A stretch of DNA of 64,000 nucleotides from positions 18,909,201 to 18,973,200 of the forward strand of contig NC_092670.1 in NCBI RefSeq assembly GCF_964355755.1, written 5' to 3'. Below are positions 37,801-49,432 of this stretch, in pieces. A program made the translations under genes and the position numbers. How positions within the stretch are numbered: the first letter of the stretch is position 1; every line of letters begins with the position of its first letter. The stretch is from Antedon mediterranea. Taxonomy: Eukaryota > Echinodermata > Crinoidea > Comatulida > Antedonidae. Below the pieces are notes generated by a model. The model was not told where the DNA came from. It worked only from the letters and a program-made list of their open reading frames with translations, and made no database searches.

Positions 37801-40800
37801 TCTATTTTCGTATATTCCAACCCTTTTTAAGAAGTTCTGGAAAATCTAAAGCATAGTAAAGAAAGATGTATTTCATTGACAATATTCTTTATTTTCGTAT
37901 GTTTCATAGTAACCTTTTTTTTAAGAAGTTATGACAAATCTAAAGCATAGTAAAGACGCATGTAATTTGATTGACAATGGTCTTTATTTTCGCCTGTTTC
38001 ATGATCATTAGTAACCACGTGACTTTGTTTCGTACGCCTTCATCTTTAAAATCCAGAAAACATTATTAATCAAAACCGCAAAAGAGACATCAGTTAGACC
38101 TAATGTGTGTGATTTAATAGAAGATTAAGCAAATAGATGACTCCATGGGGAATGCGATGCATATTATTGATCTATAAGGAGCCTGATGATAAATGTTTAA
38201 GAAAATCATTACTGTAATTAATTATGAATATCTGCGTGGGTAATTTTCAATAATAATACAGATTATTATTATAAGTGTATTATTATAACTAAAATATGTT
38301 TACATATATACGTAATTCATACGGTATTAATCAAAATTGATTCGTTAATATCACTCTTCCTAGTTGTTGATGTCCATGTATAATGAGTTAATCACAAATG
38401 ACTCAAGGCAGTAACAAAAACTTCACAACCTATTGACCCCTAGCGCATCCATCCAGATCAATTTTTATATACGAAATGCCATCATATTCAATGTAGGTAT
38501 TACTAATCAACGTTAACCAGATGTAAGAAATTATGATACCTTTTAATTATAAGGCTGTGTCGTCCACGTATTGGCTTTATCGATTTGGTTGTAGAGTTTA
38601 CGGTACACCATTATGGATCAGTGACGCGAGTGTTAAGAATACGCGATTAGTAATCTGAATTCTTCGTCGAGTTAATCGGTGCGTAACAGAATTGGCGCCG
38701 ATGTATATGCACCGTAATGTTATTTATATGGCTACTCACTATGTGCCTAGCCATTATTACTAAATTTACAACCTGATTTTCTCCAGTATTACAACTGGAT
38801 TGTTTCCAGTATGGATAGGTGGGATTCGATTCTTTCAGCGTCGTCACCGATAACTTTCATTTTCCTGCTCTTATTTTTTCAACTTGAACATCATCGTCAT
38901 CTTGATGATCACATAGCTTCATTATTTTATAATACGATTATCAACACCAGCGCTTGACTTTTTTAACGTCTTATTGTTGAAACACAGATTACATTACGGT
39001 ATATGATATAATAATATACATTCTTAATTGGGTAGGCCTACAACAAAGCACTTTCCTCGCCATCCCTAAATAATCACGTTATGGTTATAGGTTGCTAGAT
39101 GTAAATAAAAGACGGATAAAGACATAAATAACACTTACTATTGTAGTACACGGGCAATGTTCTGTATACATAAGGTTTAGCAAGAGTTACTATCTCATCA
39201 ATGAAAGTGGACATTGCAGCTAGCCTGGCTTGTAAACTACCTTTTCCCGATTCAGTAGGTAGATATGGAGTTCGCACAAATGCGGCTTTGATTTCAGCTA
39301 AAATAGAAAAATGTTTTATTTTTATTTTATTTTATTAATTTTAGCAACATTAAAACAACACATAAACTTTGAGTGTCAAAGGACCACTGTCGCCATAAGG
39401 CGTGCCACACCAGCACTCAAAGCATACATTAAAACATAAAACAATGTAAATATGTAATATTAATACAATAATTATATACATTAAAGAGGCATAGTATTTT
39501 TAAAGTGGTCCATTAACAATTTTTAAATTGTACCCAACTTCCGCAAACAAAGGCGTCTTTAATATTGACCGGTAGTGTATTCCACAAACGAATAAATCTG
39601 GTTGGGATACAATTCTTTCCACTATCAGTTTTGGATGCAAGATGTTTAAAAGTTAGAACATCCAATGTAATATTAATTATATTGAAAATTGCGTTTAGTT
39701 ATGTTCGTTGAGTAGAACTGCATTATTATAATGAACTAAATCACAAACAGCACTCATTTTTGGAACATAGTTCATCAACGAATTTTCCATTTTTAAACAT
39801 CTGTTCCATTGTATATTTTAGGTTATAATTTATTGTTATGGCATTTTGAATTGATTGTCATAAATCTGAGGATAATGGAAGGAATATTATCAAATGATGA
39901 ACAGACTCTATTCCCGGACTTATTATTACAGGTAAGCATTAATTATTGTAGTGTAATTATCAGTTAATAAAAGATATCAGACCATATAAAACATAGAAAG
40001 AGCCAATACCACAATGCTTGAGTTTACAAACCTGTGTTAGATATATGTTGCGGCTCAGGTAACAACATGGGGTACTGATCTGAAGGATAATAGTTATTAT
40101 ATAACACCTATATAAATTCCTGTCATTTGATTGGACGAATGTGGGTCACATGGCGTGCAATAGTACGCACTATTCAACGATCGTTAAATAGTACTTTTTC
40201 AAATAACTAGAATTTATTTAGATGTTATATAAAACAAATAATGAATGTTTTGTATTCGTGTAATGGTACAAATAATGGCACTTGGTGAATGATGAAAGGT
40301 TATATCAACTCGGCTTTGCCTCGTTGATATAACCTTTCATCATTCACCTCGTGCCATTATTTGTACCATTACACTCATAAACATTTGTATAATATTCCCT
40401 ATTATAAGTTTGGCTAGATCAAGTGTATATTTTATAGTTTGTATTTGTTAATTTCCTTTCGAATCAGCAGCACATGAGTTAACACATCAAGAAAGTTTCG
40501 TAACTGGTAATTTAAAAAAAAAAACAGAAAAGAAGAGCAATATCTCGGTTTTACCATTCTCACAGATTTCCTCATCTTATCGTTTCAAATTAATTAATAA
40601 TTGTAATATAACCGGACGATTTAGATTGTTGCTTATGAAGGTAAAAGAACTTCTATGTGAAATTTTCTTCTGAGCACTCACGCTTAACGCGTTAGTTTTT
40701 GCGATGATTAATGCATCTTTTCTGCGACATTAGGGTTTGTTTCTCTTGTGGTTAAAAAAAATAGAATAATTAACCCAGTATAGCCGGCCGTACTTCAAGG

Positions 40801-42382
40801 AAATATACCACACTCACCGCGTGACGTGACTTTTATCACGATAGAAAGTCACGAAATTAAATATATAAATGAATAATAACGCTATACGTTACACGTAAGT
40901 GAGAAATAATGTACAACTTCAGAAATATTGGAGTACAATTGGCTAATGCTACAGCTACGTATTCAGAGAAAACAGTAGTACACGACTTCAAAACTCCATC
41001 GATATTTTCTGTGAATGTTATACGCCTTAAGATATGTTTCATCGAAATGCACTATGATCGTTAATTCAATCAATTTCTTGTTAGCAACTCCACGGATCAC
41101 AAATTAATGAAAATAGCCTTGTATATGCAGTTACTGCATGTATTCCCATTTGATTCTACAGAAATCTACAGTTGCGAATAGGCCTACTACATAGATTTAT
41201 TCATAATTAGAGACCAATTTTATAGTCAGGACTAATACAACCTAGCTCACAAAAATGGTATATCTATACTAAACGTCATTCCAAAGACTTCTAAAACGAG
41301 TGGTATTTGGAAGAATTTAGAATCCAATTCTGGAGAAATAAGTTACTCAACTTGCAGTATTTTTCCATGATCCAACTTACTTAACACCACGAAGGTAGAC
41401 AGTATTATTTGTTTTGTCTCCATGGTAAATCTAAATATTGACTTCATAATATTATTCTAAAATCAAGTAAAATATTTGTATCTCGTAAAAAATAAAAAAG
41501 CTAATTTTGCAAAATTGTTTTGTTATCCATGTACCTATGACGAATAATGGAATTTACAGGTAGTAAGCCTTTTGTATTTTACTGATCAAGATCATGGTAT
41601 TGCTGCATGTTGTGAAACAAAACAACGTAGATAATTAAGAAGATATGTTTTGTTTAATATTCGAAGCACGTTTCAATTGCAAATTGAATTTTCAACTATA
41701 CATAACGGTAGTGAAATAATCTATTAGTCTGGTTAAAAATTGTTTTTAAAGTCATGGTGTAACCCATATATTTGAGTGGTTTCTTTATTATTTGTATGTT
41801 AAGTTTTACAAAGGCTATACAATGAGTCTAGGCTTTTTAGTGGAGTTGTGGCTTGGTGGTTATGATTCTGTCTGTCCTGGGTTTAAATCCTGTCATATGT
41901 CAGGATTTTTTTAAATGACAAATTAAAACGCCACTTCCAAAGACTTTGTTTATGTAGAGCATATTGTATATGTTTACTTTTAAGAAGGATAGTGAATGAA
42001 TTCGCTTATGGTTATCCTTGGCAATTTGCCGAAATATATATATAAAAAAATACTAAAATTATGTGCAGTTGGAATAAAATATAACGGTCTTTTGGTCCTA
42101 ATTTTGGAGTACAATTTCTACACCCATGGAGAGACAACCGAACCCCAAAAGTTCTTTTGTTTAAAAGATAAGTAGTAAGTACAAACCTTGCGTCATTCGT
42201 AAACCTGAGATAACATCTAAATTCAATGAATCGTATTCTTTTCCTAAAAAGACCAGTGAGTTTTGTAGCGACGTCAAAATTGTCTCAAGTAGTTTTTCAT
42301 TCTGGACACAGTCTTGATTTAAGTCAGATGAGGATGAATGTATCAACAATAAGATGGTAAACGTAACCGTTAAGTATCCCAT
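31880..42382 (-). CDS. C16orf89: Secreted UPF0764 / C16orf89-family protein (DUF4735), 8 exons
   Basis: Complete 346-residue model. Exons in transcript order: 42382-42187, 39297-39139, 35701-35554, 34459-34345, 34019-33872, 33363-33244, 33032-32988, 31989-31880 (stop TAG); 1041 nt, all phases consistent. Residues 1-19 are a signal peptide (MGYLTVTFTILLLIH). Family landmarks follow in order: NLDVISGLRMTQ, KKEFWAVSSW, RCLTELLGTG, CTIASECLAIM..GYKGYEVTHQLL, CSNIFQQASDL..DHDLFMEQ, IAFCGG..G..EFL..DWLNYILSWQLDSGCF, then GHCTAVAVISLGGYL. These match the vertebrate C16orf89 order (LLGTG, CLSHQLLFF, FCANMMDLN, MFCGMGGF, ILSWQ, TATAVAALGGFL). Human C16orf89 is a secreted thyroid-enriched protein of unknown function. 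Conserved Cys and Trp are retained. Exon 3 begins inside a tandem array (see 35690-38005). The 45-nt exon 7 is the least certain. Confidence 0.88.
35690..38005. repeat. ~95-bp tandem array containing the exon-3 splice acceptor, eight units
   Basis: Units start near 35694, 35780, 35882, 35980, 36070, 36164, 37827 and 37922 with AAGAAGTTCTGAAAAATC, then TAAAGCATAGTAAAGAA, TTTGATTGACAATGTTC, TTTTCGTATGTTTCATAGTA. Read on the minus strand, each contains CTTTAGATTTTTCAG|AACTTCTT, i.e. the acceptor and the first bases of exon 3 of the C16orf89-like gene. Only the first unit (35701/35702) is joined to real exon sequence. A hAT element splits the sixth unit. Confidence 0.9.
36193..37760. mobile_element. 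Non-autonomous hAT element, 1.57 kb
   Basis: Ends are CAGTGGTGGCGCCAG and CTGGCGCCACCCCTG, flanked by an exact 8-bp duplication AAGCATAG (36185-36192 and 37761-37768), which defines hAT. GC-rich subterminal blocks carry repeated GTCGGGGA and AGCCCCC words. Inside are two direct copies of about 300 bp (about 36270-36565 and 36575-36868), sharing TACTTTTTGTCGGGGAATAT, AGCTTCAGCGCCTAGAAAAC and TCATGTTCCATCCAGGGACC. No transposase frame seen. Confidence 0.88.
38006..39138. other. Intron 2 of the C16orf89-like gene, upstream part
   Basis: No repeat or coding segment recognised between the tandem array and exon 2. Confidence 0.4.
39300..39680 (-). pseudogene. LINE ORF2 C-terminal remnant with TTTTA tail
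   Basis: On the minus strand the sequence reads TDSGKNCIPTRFIRLWNTLP, then VNIKDAF and, after stops, VWHALWRQWSFDTQS. R-x-x-x-L-W-N-(S/T)-L-P is the hallmark C-terminal motif of L2/CR1/jockey-like ORF2 proteins. The 3' end runs into repeated TTTTA next to exon 2 of the host gene. Several stops; dead. Confidence 0.7.
40243..40387. repeat. Foldback element: ~65-bp hairpin
   Basis: Left arm GTGTAATGGTACAAATAATG, GCAC.TGGTGAATGATGAAAG, GTTATATCAAC and right arm GTTGATATAAC, CTTTCATCATTCACC.CGTGC, CATTATTTGTACCATTACAC are near-perfect inverted copies around about 10 unpaired bases. It lies in intron 1 of the C16orf89-like gene. Confidence 0.88.
40555..40630 (+). repeat. SINE family A, tail fragment
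   Basis: CATTCTCACAGATTTCCTCA followed by TCTTATCGTTTCAAATTAAT matches the tail of the SINEs at 21857 and 54563 in inverted orientation to them. The tRNA head is missing. Confidence 0.7.
41843..42050 (+). repeat. tRNA-derived SINE, family C
   Basis: The head GTGGAGTTGTGGCTTGGTGG (A-box-like) and GGGTTTAAATCCTGTC (B-box-like) is 30-40 bp apart, as in tRNA promoters. The tail contains GGTTATCCTTGGCAATTTGC, similar to GGTAATCCTTGGCCACATTG in the family B SINE at 59.57 kb, so both families share a 3' segment. Confidence 0.6.
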
Positions 42383-42720
42383 GTTTCAGAAAAATAACTA
42401 TATCAAAAGAAAAAAAATCATAATAATAACACAATCAATAAAATGCAAACATAATTTAAAAAGATCCACTTTAATATTTAGTCCTATTGTTTCCTTGTAA
42501 ATAAAAATCGACTACCTGTAGTTATCTTGCAACAACGAAAATGTGATTAAATTGAAACTGGAGAATACTAGAGTATAAAATGTTAAATATCACGACAAAC
42601 AAATTTGATATCGGTTGTAAATTATTGTGCGCATGCGTATTATTGAAGTTTACATTTTGTCTTCAGTTCTGCCTTGCGGCTTTGAAATCTTTATACTGAT
42701 TTTGGTTGCGTTTACTTCAG
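42383..42720 (-). promoter_or_regulatory. Presumed promoter of the C16orf89-like gene
   Basis: Upstream of the ATG at 42382. TGCGCATGCGTA at 42628-42639 resembles an NRF1 site. No TATA box identified. Transcription start not determined. Confidence 0.3.
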
Positions 42721-45700
42721 TGTTATTATAACTGCATAGGTACTTAAATGGCAATATAAGCTTAGTAAATGGCAAAATGACATCGTAAAATGTGCAGGTT
42801 ATTTAGAGCAATTAGTAGGCCTATATCATGCTAGGTTTGTTACAAGAATCACTTTGGTAGAGTAGAATTCAATTTAAGTTAAATATTAGCTCTATGAAGC
42901 GAAGATTCCTTTGTTTGCTGATACTGTAAACCATAACCTTGTATCTTTAGAGAATCGCATTAAATGCATCGATATAGTGAGTCTAGTATCTCACCTGTGA
43001 CATGCAAATTTGAACATATTTGACATTGTGATTGGTTTATTTAGCTGACAAAAAATTATGGAGTTTCCTTTGAACTGTTTTTCCTGAAAATTCAGGAGAA
43101 CTGAAAAAAATGTCGTTTCCTCCTATATTGAATTGGAGAAGAAACTATTTTTAAAAACTATTTTCACCGATATTTCAGAATATGAATGAAAAACCGTCTT
43201 GTCAGCTTATGGTTCATCAATATATTACCTTGCATTAATTACTCATCTAAGGCAAATTGTACTGCAGGCATGTTGTACTGTTTCACCAATACATTACCAC
43301 TACTGTAACGACTTGTTTAAGATATTATTGGTCAACTGTTTCACAATCACTCAAATAAGATGTGTAACTTTTTCATCATTATCTCTCTTGTTAATTATTA
43401 TTTACTGTTTCACCAGTCTTTCTTCATATTCACCCATTTTAGGACATTCTCCGTCTCAAGTTATAATATCAATCATTAATATCATATTCGTATCGTATTC
43501 GTTTCCATTGAAATCACTTATAACGCGTATCGGATAGAATAATCATCAGTACACTGGAACAGATTCGGTTTTTAAAATAAAAAATCGAAGTTATTGCAAA
43601 TATTAATTGCGGCTTTACGATTTATGCAGCAACGGATTACCGTCACTTAGCGGATTGCCGCCTTATTTATTAATTAAATAGGTGTAATGCTACTTTCGTA
43701 ACCAAACAATTATCATCTTGCCTGACATTCAATTGCATTTGGTCTTTTAACTGAGCAATAATCCTTGGCCGGCTGGCAAGATCTAAATGGGCTTTTAAAC
43801 AAACAAGTGAATTCTCCTATCTATCTCCAATCGGTAACTCCCTTATTCCATATTCTTAATCTTGCTTTTCCCATTAAAGTATATACGGTAATAAACAAGT
43901 GGGTTACTTAAAATATAGGCCTATACCTAATACTACCTAATTTTAAAAAAAAAACACCTATAATAAAAAAAAATCAAAATGACCAAACAAGCCAAAGAAA
44001 CCGAATTTCACGGGTAAGTGTAGGCCTATATATATGGACAAATTAAGTAAAGAGAAGAAAGTATTTAGTAATACTAAATAAAGCCTAGCCGTTTGTTCAC
44101 TTATTAAGAAAGGAATGATGGCAAATCATTGTAGACAGATGGCATAGTGGCATATCATGGCCGCAATTTTTACTCTGTTGATACAACTTGCTCGTGTGCA
44201 CTTTAAAGAACCTAGTACATCTTTCGAGACGAGTAGGGGGTTACCCCGGTGTATTAGTACATCACAGCCACTGATCACCAACTGGGCCCTCTGGGAGATC
44301 AGTCTTTGACTGAAGAGGTCACCCAGTATAAAGATAAAAAACAAACAAAAAAATTTTGTTTTATCAAATACAAAACTCGTACAGTAGACAAAGAGCGTCT
44401 TTCAATTTCATGCGCCGGCAGCAGCGAAATTATAAACATTTTCGAAGTGGTGTTAATGAACGGTTACTGTAAAATGATAAATATTGTAAAATATAATTGA
44501 TAACTTACGTTGCTGGTTAAAGTTTTGAAAGTATTGAGTCAGTTTCTGGAAATGTTCTTTTTCAACTTCAGTGTAGTAGTTTGTTTATGCCAGCTTTGTA
44601 GAAGTGTGATTTAATGTTTGAAGATCCAAAACAGAACCATCAACAGATTCTGATTCTTAGTATTAAATGCCGTTGTTTGTGATTTCAGTTATATCGAATG
44701 GAAATGTAATAAAAACGTCATCAAATTGATTAGCAGGCAGACGATCCGTCGATGACTACACTGTCAACTATCACGTAGAATTTCTTGATAATTTATTGAC
44801 ACAACTCAATAGTAATCATTTGCTTAATAAGTCAAATCGTGATTTCGTTTCCAAGAGTGGTTTAGCCACTTGTTTTGACGGCTCTGACATCTTTACCGAT
44901 GACATCTTCACTTCTCAAACCAATTCATGGAGATAACATCCTCAACAATCAAGCGTAGAAGGCTAATAATAACATTTACGCGCGTAAACTCGACAGTACG
45001 GTATCTTATTTGTGTGTATCACTCCACAGGTTGTTTGTAGTACTGGATTGTCTTCTTGTGAACACATCTACAGTGTGATGAGTGGTGCTATCATAATAAT
45101 ACGTAGTTTACACATTAAAACATTGGTCCTCGGGGTAGCATTATCGTTTGATAGTAATTACGTATTAATAACACGATGTTTCATTGACAAACACCTCAAC
45201 ATGTATCCTATACATGTATCTTTACGATGCTCATTTTAAATAGGCATATCTTTTTATATCACACAAGGTGAAGTTTGAGCACAGATATTTATTTTAAGCT
45301 GGTGATGGTATATATTGAATTGAAAAAAAACCCGCGGTCAAGTGAGGACGAATAATGTAACCGAGCTGAATAAGAGGGGGCTATTATACTTTGCTTGCGT
45401 TTTAAGAAAATAACTTAATTGGTTTTGATTGGATCCCACCATACTATTACGTGTTATATTACTTACAACAATGTATAATAATATTTCATTAATTAATAAT
45501 AGGGCCTTAATAATAGTAGGCTTTTATTCGCACTAGGCCTTTATGAATTTGTCTATTGTTTTAAATACAAGACTATACTAATTCATCTCGTTAAATCAAA
45601 TTAATTAATTAAATCGCAGATATCCAATTAAATGAATGGCGGGCTTCGTGATATAATTAAGGTTTTTAAAAATATATAGCTTTATATATAGATATTGGCA

Positions 45701-45883
45701 AGTTTTCCCATAAAAAATCTAAAATAACTATCTAATAATAACATATCAAAAGCAAGGGCAGAAACATTATATAATAATCGTTTTATCCTTTGCCTCTGAA
45801 TTAAACTTAAATTCGTATGATACACAGTATACATTGCACTGCATTGCAATTGTATTCACGAGCAAGGAGTTGGTACGGTTGTT
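42721..45883. other. Intergenic DNA, mostly featureless
   Basis: Long AT-rich interval between two minus-strand genes. Only the SINE tail at 44140-44350 was recognised. An open frame at 43199-43537 has no protein-like composition or flanking splice structure and is not accepted. Confidence 0.4.
44140..44350 (+). repeat. SINE family B, partial copy
   Basis: Contains GTGCACTTTAAAGAACCTAG, TCTTTCGAGACGAGTAGGGG and an A-rich 3' end (AAGATAAAAAACAAACAAAA). It matches the bodies at 58160-58425 and 59261-59630. The tRNA head is degraded (CATATCATGGCCG). Confidence 0.7.
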
Positions 45884-46046
45884 AAGCGTGGTTCCCACAC
45901 TAGAGACGCAACAAAAGGACGTACGCGAAACGCAAACGAGTTGACCAATGAGAAGTCATTGTTCGAATAATCCATCGCTTATGATTGGTCAAATCACTTA
46001 TGTCGCGTTACGTTCTTGCGTTGCGTCGCTAGTGGGAACCAAGCTT
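45884..46046. mobile_element. MITE with GGTTCCCACTAGCGACGCAA ends, full copy
   Basis: About 163 bp, left end AAGCGTGGTTCCCACACTAG..GACGCAAC, right end GTTGCGTCGCTAGTGGGAAC followed by CAAGCTT. An internal inverted pair (TTGACCAATGAG and ATGATTGGTCAA) is also present. Related pieces: 1-60, 213-255 and 48522-48660. Superfamily unknown. Confidence 0.75.
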
Positions 46047-48521
46047 TATCATCGATTTCCCACGACATGATCTACGGGACTAAATATTAAATATGCATGC
46101 CAACGACCGTACACAAAAAATGTTGAAAAAGTGTACTGTTAACCAAAACAAAAAGTCTAACATTAATGACATTATATTACCAGTGATATTTATTAAACAA
46201 AATGAGCAAACATGTTACAGGTCAGGCTATATTATATTTGAATATATACGCACGATTAGCTTGGTTCAAACAAGGGCCAATTAAGCGCGTTTGAGTTGAG
46301 CGCAGTTTATATTACACTCAGCAGAAACGAACTCATTGCTCTTTGTGAACCAAACTTTTACAAAGCAATGAAAGTGAAAATAGCTACAATACTTATTAAA
46401 GAATAAGATTGGTCTCTGAACAAGCCTACTGACAAAGGTCTAACGCTTAGATATGATGCAAGTAAAAAAGTTACGGTAAACTTAAACCCTTGTTGAATCA
46501 AATTGCCCCGTATACGATTTTGTTTCTTAAGCCATTGAATTATCCCCTACCAAATGTCAATATTATTTGCGTTCACATGGGAAGTGGTCCATAATTGAAG
46601 GGATCGTCATCCCAAGCTATTGCATTCACACGTATGTTGGAAACAACGTATGTATCCGTGATATCTTCACGAAAGGGGATATTAACCAAAGCTACAGTAG
46701 GATGTTGGAATCACTTAATTACTGTAAGATAAAAAACTTATATAGCTATTTTAAATATTTTAATTATATAATTGTAAAATAATCCACCGCACTAACAGTT
46801 TACAAAACCTTTACCAATGTTTATAATAACATTTCCTACATTATATAAACAATACAAAGTGTATTACAATTTTAATTAACGGAAATAATTTGCCCACGAT
46901 ACATGAACACAACTACATTTAGGAAACACTAATATATCATAATAAAAGTACACTTATCATTTGATATCAAAATGCACATAATAATGTAATTTAATTTGTT
47001 GTTCAGATAAAATGTGTATTTTAAGGGTTACTTGAGGGTCAATGCTGCAACCAGTCCTTCCCATCTTCAGGCACATGCTTAAATACTTTAGTGCATTTTG
47101 TCATTGTTTAAAAACATATCTTTCATAACAAATGTAATATATCGTTCGTGCATGTCATGTTAAACAGGAAATATCAAATAAATCAATACCATATTTGAAA
47201 ATTGTTTAAAAAGAGTATAAAGGGTCTTTTCTGTAAAAAGGATCATGTTGTGAAAACCTAATGTTAATAATGGTTGCCTTGTGATATAGGCGTTTTTTGA
47301 CTTGAGACGACTTAGGACCTATGACGTCCAAACCTTGGATTCTGTATCACAAATATGCGCATTTCAACATTTTTTGGGCGCACATGTACTGTGAACATGG
47401 TCGACGCGAAACAAAAATTGCAATCGATTTTAGTGCTGTATATGATGTATAATTTAGGTCCTCGCTCGTCGCAAATAAAAAGCTTCCTACTATTCGGTCC
47501 TACATTCAATTGGTATCACAATACAATAGATTTAATTACAAACAAAATATGAATTTTTAAACAAAATCCTTACTGAGCTTTTGAAGCATAAAATTAAATT
47601 ATTTTACCACCTTTAAATATATAATATTTCAAAGTACAGTACATTATTTGAATTGAAGAGCTAGCCATCAATCGATCAAATCATATAATTTCATAAACCG
47701 GTACACGAAACAAATCTCATACCAACATTTACAAAATTTTGAAAAAATCTTGCAATTAAATTTAACTACCATGTTAAAATAGCTTTAAATTCTGAGCACA
47801 TTTAGATAAATATATTTCTTCATAGACATTTTGAGAAGACTTTTAATTATAATAAACTAAAATTAAATTTTCTTATTAATTAACACGGATATAATAAACA
47901 CAGGTGATTAGGATGGCTTATTAATTATAGTTAAATGATATGCAAAACAGTGGTACTTTATTTTGAATAAATTTGAATATTATACAAGAAAACAATAAGT
48001 ACACCTAAACTTCCTTAAAGAGTTTGTCGTCTTAAGAATGGATCTTAAATTAAACTTAAATCATTTTTATTAATGGTTGCATATTGAAATTGATTATGAA
48101 TACAATCCAGCCAATTAAGTAGATCATGAGGCCAGTTGAGTCTTAGCTTGAATGAAAATGTATAAGATTCGAACCAACTTCAGTCAAAAACCAGAATGCT
48201 ATCGGCTGTGCCAACTCACTAAACAAGTTAGTCTAAATTCGAAGAAGACTTGAAATTTCTCAAATCTAAATGTATTACTATTGTATGTCCAGAACAATTG
48301 ACTTGTACACAAATTAACAAAATTATAAAAATTAATCAAATATATTTGTTTAAATTTTACCTCATTTAAAATCTCTTTAATAAAGTTATCGGAATACAGT
48401 GTGCCAGCTCATATACTTATTCCTGCATTAATTAGTTATAAAAGGTTGCTATGTTTTATTGTGTTAAATTACTTTCTATTGAAATTGTGCAAGACCACCA
48501 ACAAGGCTGTGAAAACCATTT
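46047..48521. other. Intergenic DNA, nothing firmly recognised
   Basis: A possible small inverted-terminal element lies at about 47278-47518 (TTGTGATA and TATCACAA ends). Otherwise AT-rich and featureless. Confidence 0.35.
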
Positions 48522-48660
48522 AAGTTCAGTTCCCACTTTGACGTAACACAAGAACATATACCCACCACAAGTAATTTGACCAATCACAATGAAATGGGTC
48601 ATCCAACTGTCGCTTGTGATTGGTCAACTAACTAGTGTTGTGTCTACGTTACTGCATTGC
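48522..48660. mobile_element. Divergent MITE related to the 45.9-kb copy
   Basis: CAGTTCCCACTTTGACGTAA, AATTTGACCAATCACAA and GTGATTGGTCAACTAA, TCTACGTTACTGCATTGC keep the same order and inverted symmetry as 45884-46046 with many substitutions. Confidence 0.55.
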
Positions 48661-49432
48661 ATACAAATATTTAGTGATTATCATTATTTGGTATGGTAAT
48701 TTAAATGGTACATGTTAATAAACAGAATATTTCATTGTACTATAAGACCTATTCATTCTATTTTTCTAGTTGCCATGTAACTGTTGTTATCCCAGCCTTA
48801 CCACAATAATTACTGCAGCACCTGCAGTTACTGTACAATAAAAATGACATGTGATGAATTTGTAGTTGTTATGAAGTAATATTAATACTGTAGTCAAATT
48901 ATTCGACATGTGATTATTATGAAGTGCGCCCTCTAATTATCATATATACACCTCTACATCAATCCCTGATTTCTCATTTCCAGTCAATACTAATATAATA
49001 TACAACTTCTAATTTAAGTATTTTGTTACTGGTTGTACATACTTATCAATTATTGACAATGGTGCTGTTTTTACCACCACCACTAATGATGCCCAGATAT
49101 GTGACTTAATATGCAAAGACATGAAAAATCTGAAAGATATAATACAATATATACACACATTAAAAATTATAATTCATTGATAATATTTAACTAATATAAT
49201 ACAATAACAATTGACCAGGCTGCTTGTTAGCAAGCAGTCAGTTGAAAAAGAAGAATTCTAAAAATAGTTTCTCAAGTACAAAATAAGAAGTGAAATTCAA
49301 AGAATACTATGTAAAACAAAGCATTATACCAACAGGGGTTCAAGTAGGATATTGATGGGTGGAGTAATCACTTTGTCCATGACATTTCTCTCGGTGTTTA
49401 AGAAAATTAAAAGTACACTCACCTACACACTG
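48661..49432 (-). other. Epsin 3' UTR and downstream flank
   Basis: Non-coding sequence downstream of the epsin stop at 49433. The poly(A) site was not identified with confidence. Confidence 0.4.

Noticed and set aside
43199-43537. 112-codon open frame as a gene
   Set aside because: Low-complexity Ser/Ile/Leu composition, no homology motif recognised, and no splice or promoter context.
47278-47518. Possible MITE with TTGTGATA / TATCACAA ends
   Set aside because: The terminal match is only eight bases, with no convincing target duplication or second copy.
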